Below are positions 58,571 to 64,000 of a stretch of 64,000 nt of DNA, piece after piece (position 1 is the stretch's first letter; every line of letters starts with the position of its first letter). Source of the DNA: Luteimonas padinae (GTDB lineage Bacteria; Pseudomonadota; Gammaproteobacteria; Xanthomonadales; Xanthomonadaceae); contig NZ_BMZT01000005.1 in assembly GCF_014652935.1 (NCBI RefSeq), forward strand, positions 1-64,000, read 5' to 3'. The notes beneath the pieces were generated by a model. The model did no database searches. It saw only the letters and a list, made by a program, of their open reading frames with translations, and was not told the DNA's origin. The position numbers and the translations under genes are program-made.

Positions 58571-59283
58571 GGCCAGGCGTCCGGATCGAGGAGGTCGGCG
58601 GGCGCCTCCACCATCGCGTCGGCCTCCCAGGCCAGCGGATCGTCGTGCTGCAGCCGGTAGCCCCAGAGCGCGACCAGCGAACGCATGCCGGCGGCGCGAG
58701 CGGCGAGGATGTCGCGCTCGTCGTCGCCGACATAGACGCAGTCGGCGACCGCGAAGCCCATCGCCTCGGCCGCGTGCAGCAGCGGCAGCGGATGCGGCTT
58801 GCGCTCGGCCAGGGTGTCGCCGCCGATCAGCACGCCGCTGCGCGTCTCCCAGCCCAGCGCGGGCATCAGGCCGCGCGCGAGGTACTCGGGCTTGTTGGTG
58901 ACGATGCCCCAGCGCGCGCCGTCGGCTTCCAGCGCGGCCAGCATCGCCTCGATGCCGTCGAAGGCGGCGCCGTGGCGGCCGAGCTCCTCCGCGTACACGT
59001 CCAGGAACTCGCGGATGAGCTCCGGCGGCACCTCGCCGCCGAGTTCAGGGAACGCCGCCGCGCTCATCGCGCGCGCGCCCTTGGAGACGTGCGGGCGCAG
59101 CTCGGCCAGCGGCATCGGCGGCACGCCGCGCGCGGCGCGCATGCGGTTCACGGTGGCGGCCATGTCCGGCGCGCTGTCGAGCAGGGTGCCGTCGAGGTCG
59201 AACAGCACGCAGCGCGGGAAGCGCCCGCGACGCGCGCCGGCACCTCCGTGGCCCGCGCCGGCCGCGGCATCCGCGCCGCTCAC
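58567..59283 (-). CDS. gph: HAD phosphatase, Gph or MupP type
   Basis: 238 residues. [20 protein letters not shown] is the HAD nucleophile motif, with [13 protein letters not shown] and [17 protein letters not shown]. Usually annotated phosphoglycolate phosphatase. The position directly after ubiG matches Pseudomonas MupP, an N-acetylmuramate-6-phosphate phosphatase of peptidoglycan recycling, and this is a real alternative. Start GTG overlaps the ubiG stop. Confidence 0.85.
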   Translation of the reverse strand: MSGADAAAGAGHGGAGARRGRFPRCVLFDLDGTLLDSAPDMAATVNRMRAARGVPPMPLAELRPHVSKGARAMSAAAFPELGGEVPPELIREFLDVYAEELGRHGAAFDGIEAMLAALEADGARWGIVTNKPEYLARGLMPALGWETRSGVLIGGDTLAERKPHPLPLLHAAEAMGFAVADCVYVGDDERDILAARAAGMRSLVALWGYRLQHDDPLAWEADAMVEAPADLLDPDAWP

Positions 59284-60002
59284 GGCGCGTCCGGCTTCGT
59301 CGCCGCGGCGAGGTAGTTGACGTCGGTGCGCGAGGACAGGCGCGCACGGTTGGCCCAGGGCTCGTAGGCCAGGCCGGCGACGTCGTCGAGCTGCAGGCCG
59401 GCCTCGCGCAGCCAGGCAGCAAGTTCGGACGGGCGGATGAAGTCGCGGTACTGGTGGGTGCCGCGCGGCAGCAGGCGCGCCACGTACTCGGCGCCGACGA
59501 TGGCCAGTGCGAAGGCCGCTGGCGTGCGGTTGAGCGTGGACACGAACAGCTTGCCGCCCGGCTTCAGCAGCGCCGCGCAGGCGCGGATGATCGCGCCCGG
59601 ATCGGGCACGTGTTCGAGCATCTCCATGCAGGTCACCGCATCGAAGCTTCCCGCGGCCTCCGCCGCCAGCGCCTCGACCGACTGCACGCGGTAATCGACC
59701 TTCACCCCGGATTCCAGCGCGTGCAGCCGCGCCACGCGGACCAGGTCGTCGGCCAGGTCGATCGCGGTCACCCCGGCGCCGGCGCGGGCCATGGCCTCGC
59801 TCAGCAGGCCGCCGCCGCAGCCGACGTCGAGCACCTTCGCGCCGGCCAGCGGCCGACGCGCGGCGACGTAGTCCAGGCGCACGGGGTTCAGCGCGTGCAG
59901 CGGCTTCTGCGGGCCTTCCGGATCCCACCAGCGGTTGGCCAGCTCGGCGAACTTGTCGAGCTCGGACTGGCGGAAGTTGGTGCCGTGGGGCGAGGTGGTC
60001 AT
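59280..60002 (-). CDS. ubiG: UbiG, ubiquinone O-methyltransferase
   Basis: 240 residues. SAM-binding [20 protein letters not shown], the N-terminal [20 protein letters not shown], and [11 protein letters not shown], all UbiG features. It carries out both O-methylations of ubiquinone synthesis at the membrane surface. Start ATG at 60002. Followed by gph and the synthase-like gene with overlaps, a three-gene unit. Confidence 0.95.
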   Translation of the reverse strand: MTTSPHGTNFRQSELDKFAELANRWWDPEGPQKPLHALNPVRLDYVAARRPLAGAKVLDVGCGGGLLSEAMARAGAGVTAIDLADDLVRVARLHALESGVKVDYRVQSVEALAAEAAGSFDAVTCMEMLEHVPDPGAIIRACAALLKPGGKLFVSTLNRTPAAFALAIVGAEYVARLLPRGTHQYRDFIRPSELAAWLREAGLQLDDVAGLAYEPWANRARLSSRTDVNYLAAATKPDAP

Positions 60003-60026
60003 GGGCGGCTCGGAGTTGGGGGGAAA

Positions 60027-60049
60027 CACCGGCGCCTCAGGCGCCGGTG
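60027..60049 (-). other. 10-bp perfect stem-loop centred on the mtaD stop codon
   Basis: CACCGGCGCC and GGCGCCGGTG flank a 3-base loop that is the TGA stop codon itself. Only three T follow, so it is a poor intrinsic terminator. It could slow decay or processing between mtaD and ubiG. Confidence 0.6.
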
Positions 60050-61386
60050 CGGACGCCGGCCATGCGCGCGCGCCACTGGCGGGCGTTGGCGACCAGGGCG
60101 GCGGGGTCCATGTCGACCAGTTCACGCGCGCGCAGCTTCGCCGCACCCGCGATCCAGACGTCGGACACCTGGTGGCGGCCGGCTGCATAGACCAGCTGCG
60201 AAACCACGTGGTGCAGCGGCTGGGTCTCGAGGTCTCCGAGGTCGATGCAGGCCATGTCGGCCTGCTTGCCCGGCTCCAGCGAACCGATCCGGTCGTCGAA
60301 ACCGATCGCCTTGGCGCCGCCCAGGGTCGCCGCGCGCAGCGCCGTGAAGGCGTCGAAGCCGGCGGCGTCCTGCGCCACGGCCTTGGCCAGCAGCGCCGCG
60401 GTGCGGGTTTCGCCGACCATGTCGAGGTCGTTGTTGCTGGCACAGCCGTCGGTGCCGATGGCGAGGTTCACCCCCGCGCGTTCCAGCGCGCAGGCCGGGC
60501 AGAAGCCGGAGGCCAGCTTCAGGTTCGATTCCGGGCAGTGCACCACGCTCACCCCGCGCTCCGCGCAGAGGTGGATCTCGGCCTCGGTGAGCTGGGTCAT
60601 GTGCACCGCGATCAGGCGGTCGTTGACCAGGCCCAGGCGGTCCAGGCGCGCGATCGGGCGCTGGCCGTGCTCCTTCAGCGACTGCTCCACTTCCTGCGCG
60701 GTCTCGTGCAGGTGCAGGTGCACCGGCACGTCCAGCTGGTCGGCCAGCATGCGCACGCGCTCGAAGTTGGCGTCGTTGACCGTGTACGGCGCGTGCGGCG
60801 CGAAGGCCATGGCGATCAGCGGGTCGCCGCGCCACTGGTCGTGGACGGCGCCGGCCTTGTCGAAGTACTCGTCGTCGCCCGCCGCCCAGGCGGTCGGGAA
60901 GTCGATCACCGGCAGGCCGACCCGGGCGCGGAAACCGTGGCGCTTGTACACGGCCGCCTGCACGTCGGGGAAGAAATAGTTCTCGTTGCAGCAGGTGGTA
61001 CCGCCGCGCAGCATCTCGGCGATGGCGAGCGCGATGCCCTCGGCAACGAAGTCCGGCGCCATCACCGCGGCCTCGATCGGCCAGATGTGCTGCTGCAGCC
61101 AGACCTTGAGCGGCAGGTCGTCGGCGATGCCGCGCATCAACGTCATCGGGTTGTGGGTGTGGGCATTGACGAAGCCCGGCAGCAGCACGCCGTCGGGCCG
61201 CGACACCACCTCGGCCGGCGCGAAGCGCGCGCGCGCCTCGGCCCGCGGCAGCACGGCGACGATCGCGCCGCCGCGCACCGCCACGGCATGGTCCTCCAGG
61301 ACCACGCCGTGCGGCTCCACCGGTACAACGTATCCAGCCTCGACCAGCAGGTCGCAGGCCTCGGGCGCGCCCGCGTCGACCGCCAT
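60037..61386 (-). CDS. mtaD: 5-methylthioadenosine/S-adenosylhomocysteine deaminase MtaD
   Basis: 449-residue TRZ/ATZ-type amidohydrolase. Metal ligands appear in [38 protein letters not shown] and [13 protein letters not shown]. In Pseudomonas this enzyme deaminates methylthioadenosine to methylthioinosine, opening an alternative salvage route that joins the mtnBDC enzymes also found here. The ATG overlaps the efp stop by one base. Guanine or chlorohydrolase activity is less likely. Confidence 0.9.
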   Translation of the reverse strand: MAVDAGAPEACDLLVEAGYVVPVEPHGVVLEDHAVAVRGGAIVAVLPRAEARARFAPAEVVSRPDGVLLPGFVNAHTHNPMTLMRGIADDLPLKVWLQQHIWPIEAAVMAPDFVAEGIALAIAEMLRGGTTCCNENYFFPDVQAAVYKRHGFRARVGLPVIDFPTAWAAGDDEYFDKAGAVHDQWRGDPLIAMAFAPHAPYTVNDANFERVRMLADQLDVPVHLHLHETAQEVEQSLKEHGQRPIARLDRLGLVNDRLIAVHMTQLTEAEIHLCAERGVSVVHCPESNLKLASGFCPACALERAGVNLAIGTDGCASNNDLDMVGETRTAALLAKAVAQDAAGFDAFTALRAATLGGAKAIGFDDRIGSLEPGKQADMACIDLGDLETQPLHHVVSQLVYAAGRHQVSDVWIAGAAKLRARELVDMDPAALVANARQWRARMAGVRTGA

Positions 61387-61952
61387 CACTTGACCCGGCT
61401 GACGTACTCGCCGGAGCGGGTGTCGACCTTGATCACCTCGTCCTGGCCGACGAACAGCGGCACGCGCACCACGGCGCCGGTCTCGAGCGTGGCCGGCTTG
61501 CCGCCGCCGCCCGAGGTGTCGCCGCGGACGCCCGGGTCGGTCTCGGTGATCTTCAGCTCGACGAAGTTCGGCGGGGTGACCTGGATCGGCGTGCCGTTCC
61601 ACAGCGTGACCACGCATTCCTCCTCGCCCTTGAGCCACTTCTCGGCGCCGCCCATGCCGGCCGCGTCGGCCTGGACCTGCTCGAAGCTCTCGGGGTTCAT
61701 GAAGTGCCAGTACTCGCCGTCGGCGTACAGGTACTGCATGTCGGTGTCGATGACGTCGGCAGCTTCCACCGAGTCGGTCGACTTCATGGTGATTTCCTGC
61801 ACGCGGCCGGACTTGATCAGGCGGTACTTCACGCGCGTGAACGCCTGGCCCTTGCCCGGCTTGACGTACTCGGTGTCGGTGATGATCGCGGGTTCCGCGT
61901 GGACGAGGATCTTCATCCCGTTCTTGACGTCGTTCATGCCATAGCTGGCCAT
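61386..61952 (-). CDS. efp: elongation factor P
   Basis: 188 residues. The tip loop [10 protein letters not shown] holds Lys34, the residue beta-lysylated by EpmA/EpmB in related bacteria. [17 protein letters not shown]-like domain III ([20 protein letters not shown]) is typical. AGGAG stands 7-8 bases before the ATG at 61952. Divergent from epmB across about 49 bases. Confidence 0.97.
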   Translation of the reverse strand: MASYGMNDVKNGMKILVHAEPAIITDTEYVKPGKGQAFTRVKYRLIKSGRVQEITMKSTDSVEAADVIDTDMQYLYADGEYWHFMNPESFEQVQADAAGMGGAEKWLKGEEECVVTLWNGTPIQVTPPNFVELKITETDPGVRGDTSGGGGKPATLETGAVVRVPLFVGQDEVIKVDTRSGEYVSRVK

Positions 61953-62001
61953 GCGTGCTCCTGCAGGGTTGGGCCGCCGGAGCGGCTAGAATGTGGCGGA
62001 A

Positions 62002-63006
62002 ATGATACCCGCAGCCCCCCTTTCCATGCAGCCGCGCGGCTGGCAGCAGGCCTGGCGCGAGTCGGTGCGCGATCCGCGCGAGCTCCTGCGCCTGGTCGGC
62101 CTGGAGGCCGAGGCCGACGCGGTGCCTGCGGCCGCGCTCGAGGCCTTCGCCCTGCGCGTGCCCCGCGGATTCGTGGCCCGGATGCGGCCCGGCGACCCCC
62201 ACGACCCCCTGCTCCGCCAGGTCCTGCCGCTGGCCGACGAGCTGCGCAGCGTGCCCGGCTTCGGCCTGGACGCGGTGGGCGACGCGGCCGCGAAGAAGGC
62301 CCGCGGCGTCATCCATAAATACGAGGGCCGGGCGCTGCTGGTGGCCACGGGCAGCTGCGCGATCAACTGCCGCTACTGCTTCCGCCGCCATTTCCCCTAT
62401 GCCGAGGAGACCGCCGCCGCCGGCGGCTGGGCCGACGCGGTGGCGGCGATCGCCGACGACCCCGGGATCACCGAGGTCATCCTGTCCGGCGGCGACCCGC
62501 TGTCGCTGGCCACCCGCAAGCTGGCCGAGCTGACGGACCGGCTGCGCGATATCCCGCACGTCCGCCGCCTGCGCATCCACAGCCGCCTGCCGGTGGTCCT
62601 GCCCGAGCGCGTGGACGACGAGCTGCTGGACTGGCTGCGCGGCCTGCCCTGGCCGGTGGCCGTGGTGGTGCACGCCAACCACGCCCGCGAGTTCGACGCA
62701 TCGGTCGACGCAGCAATGGCCGCGCTGCGGGGCACCGGCGCCAGCCTGCTCAACCAGGCGGTGCTGCTGGCCGGCGTCAACGATTCGGCCGATGCGCTGG
62801 CCGAGCTCTGCGAGCGCGGCTTCGAGGCCGGCGTGCTGCCCTACTACCTGCACCAGCTCGACCGCGTCGCGGGCACCGCCCACTTCGAGGTCGACGACGC
62901 GCGCGCGCGCGCGCTGCACGCCGCGCTGGTGGCGCGGCTGCCGGGCTATCTCGTGCCGCGCCTGGTGCGCGAGCTGCCGGGCGACACCTCCAAGCGCGCA
63001 CTGTGA
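62002..63006 (+). CDS. epmB: EpmB, EF-P (R)-beta-lysylation 2,3-aminomutase
   Basis: 334 residues, radical SAM. The CxxxCxxC cluster is Cys119/123/126 in GSCAINCRYCFRRHF; SGGDPLS and the PLP-binding region follow. It converts lysine to (R)-beta-lysine for transfer to EF-P Lys34. epmA, the ligase, is not in the window. ATG at 62002 chosen; a GTG at 61993 would add three residues. Paired divergently with efp. Confidence 0.95.
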   Translation: MIPAAPLSMQPRGWQQAWRESVRDPRELLRLVGLEAEADAVPAAALEAFALRVPRGFVARMRPGDPHDPLLRQVLPLADELRSVPGFGLDAVGDAAAKKARGVIHKYEGRALLVATGSCAINCRYCFRRHFPYAEETAAAGGWADAVAAIADDPGITEVILSGGDPLSLATRKLAELTDRLRDIPHVRRLRIHSRLPVVLPERVDDELLDWLRGLPWPVAVVVHANHAREFDASVDAAMAALRGTGASLLNQAVLLAGVNDSADALAELCERGFEAGVLPYYLHQLDRVAGTAHFEVDDARARALHAALVARLPGYLVPRLVRELPGDTSKRAL

Positions 63007-63107
63007 CCGCGGTCGCCGCCGCGGCTGTACACCCTGCCCGCTGCCGGCACCGCGCCGTGGACGCCACGCGCCGACGCATGGCATAACGCCGCATCACGGA
63101 GAACCCC

Positions 63108-64000
63108 ATGTCCAAGAGCCAGGACGCCGCCCTGCGGCTGATGATCGTCGACGACAGCCCTGAGGCGGCGGAGGCCATCGTCAGCACGCTGCGCAACGCC
63201 GGGATCGCGGTGCGTCCGCTGCGGCCGGCGTCGGCGGACGAATTCACCGCGATGCTCGCCGCGCAGCCGGTCGATGTGGTGGTGGCGCAGGTCGACTCGG
63301 CGGTGCTGCCGCTCGCCACCGTGGTGCAGCAGGTCACCGCGACCGGCAAGGACATGCCGGTGCTGGCCGTGTGCGACGCGATCGACCACGACACCTGGGT
63401 CCAGGCCATCGGCGCCGGCGCCCGCGCCCTGGCCGCGCGCGAGCCGGCGCCGCTGCTGCTCGCCCTGGTCCGCGACGCCTGGACCGACCTCGAGGCGCGC
63501 CGCGCCCAGCGCCGGCTCGAGGCCCGGCTGCGCGAGACCGAGCGCCGCTGCGACGCCCTGATCGACTCCTCGCGCGACCCCATCGCCTACGTCCACGAAG
63601 GCATGCACATCCGCGCCAACCAGGCCTACCTGGAGATGTTCGGCTACGACGACTTCGAGGACATCGAAGGCATGTCGCTGCTGGACATGGTGGCGCCGCA
63701 GCACGTGGAGGGCTTCCGCCAGCTGTTGAAGTCGCTGGCCCAGGGCGAGGCGCCGCCGCCGCGCCACGAGCTGCAGGCGCGCGATATCGACGGCAACGCC
63801 TTCCCCGCGGCCATGGAGTTCGCCCAGGCCCAGTACGAGGGCGAGCCCTGCGTGCAGGTGGTGATCCGCCGCCAGGAGCTCGATCCCGAGCTCGCCCAGG
63901 AGATCGAGGAGCTGCGCCAGCGCGACCAGGCCACCGGCCTGTACAACCGCGCCACCTTCCTGCACGCGCTCGAGGGCGCGGTGGATTCTGCGGCCCGGGG
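63108..64000 (+). CDS. fimX: FimX-like REC-PAS-GGDEF protein (N-terminal part)
   Basis: 297 residues before the window ends. The receiver-like domain (LRLMIVDDSPEAAEAIVSTL) keeps acidic residues at the start but has AQVDS where the phospho-acceptor Asp should lie (VDVVVAQVDS), so it is probably not phosphorylated. A PAS domain follows (about 145-255) and then the start of a GGDEF domain (DQATGLYNRATFLHALEGA). Order and location after epmB match Xanthomonas FimX, a c-di-GMP receptor for type IV pili. The EAL domain is beyond the edge. Confidence 0.85.
   Translation, partial: MSKSQDAALRLMIVDDSPEAAEAIVSTLRNAGIAVRPLRPASADEFTAMLAAQPVDVVVAQVDSAVLPLATVVQQVTATGKDMPVLAVCDAIDHDTWVQAIGAGARALAAREPAPLLLALVRDAWTDLEARRAQRRLEARLRETERRCDALIDSSRDPIAYVHEGMHIRANQAYLEMFGYDDFEDIEGMSLLDMVAPQHVEGFRQLLKSLAQGEAPPPRHELQARDIDGNAFPAAMEFAQAQYEGEPCVQVVIRRQELDPELAQEIEELRQRDQATGLYNRATFLHALEGAVDSAAR

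Overview
The window is dense, GC-rich chromosomal DNA from a gammaproteobacterium, most probably a member of the Xanthomonadaceae (Lysobacter/Luteimonas-like). Three things point there: an arginine cluster with the Xanthomonas-type acetylated pathway (N-acetylornithine carbamoyltransferase, fused N-acetylglutamate synthase/kinase), a FimX-like protein beside efp/epmB, and many short palindromic repeats between genes. No phage, plasmid or CRISPR locus is visible. The assignment is inferred from recognisable proteins, not from a search.

Layout. 0-2.6 kb: feoAB with a small Cys-tailed protein, under a probable Fur box. 2.6-9.4 kb: leucine catabolism (liuC, liuD, liuE), translationally coupled to a PAS-GGDEF-EAL protein. 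9.5-10.9 kb: a short-chain dehydrogenase and the EF-P paralogue YeiP/EfpL. 11-16 kb: DUF4105 and DUF2388 proteins, a D-2-hydroxyglutarate dehydrogenase-like enzyme and divergent serA. 16-20 kb: NUDIX protein and two APC permeases. 20-22.3 kb: methionine salvage (mtnB, mtnD, mtnC). 22.4-26 kb: a secreted phosphoesterase and a 7TM-GGDEF cyclase. 26-30 kb: hisS coupled to an enlarged histidine-ammonia-lyase-like enzyme and a small membrane protein, then tRNA-Pro. 30-37 kb: an MFS carrier and pgaABCD for poly-N-acetylglucosamine biofilm polysaccharide. 37-46 kb: a CorA-type transporter and the arginine genes (leader, argF', argG, argE, argB, argC, argH, transcribed leftwards). 46-54 kb: cysS, sufE, an MFS protein, dksA, yidD, pyrC and an M23 peptidase. 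54-64 kb: a YiiX-like hydrolase with a diguanylate cyclase, folE2, ubiG-gph, mtaD, efp, epmB and the start of fimX.

The most unusual content is between the genes. One repeat family (family A, six loci) has arms built of CGCGGAT/CACGGAT iterons in inverted orientation. Different copies enclose different cargo; the copy at 3396-3932 encloses a GxxExxY protein of the PD-(D/E)XK nuclease type, and the copy at 53910-54205 holds a second element nested inside it. A second family (family B, nine loci) is a REP-like palindrome in three arm variants that match within each locus. Both families have become part of genes: family B supplies the stop codons of three genes, and family A supplies the start codon of liuD and the last residues and stop of argE.

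Regulatory features include an apparent arginine attenuator (Arg-containing leader peptide plus intrinsic terminator) ahead of argF', the Fur box overlapping a TATAAT at feoA, and good promoters for tRNA-Pro and dksA. Four c-di-GMP-type proteins, the Pga operon and FimX suggest a surface-attached, second-messenger-controlled lifestyle.
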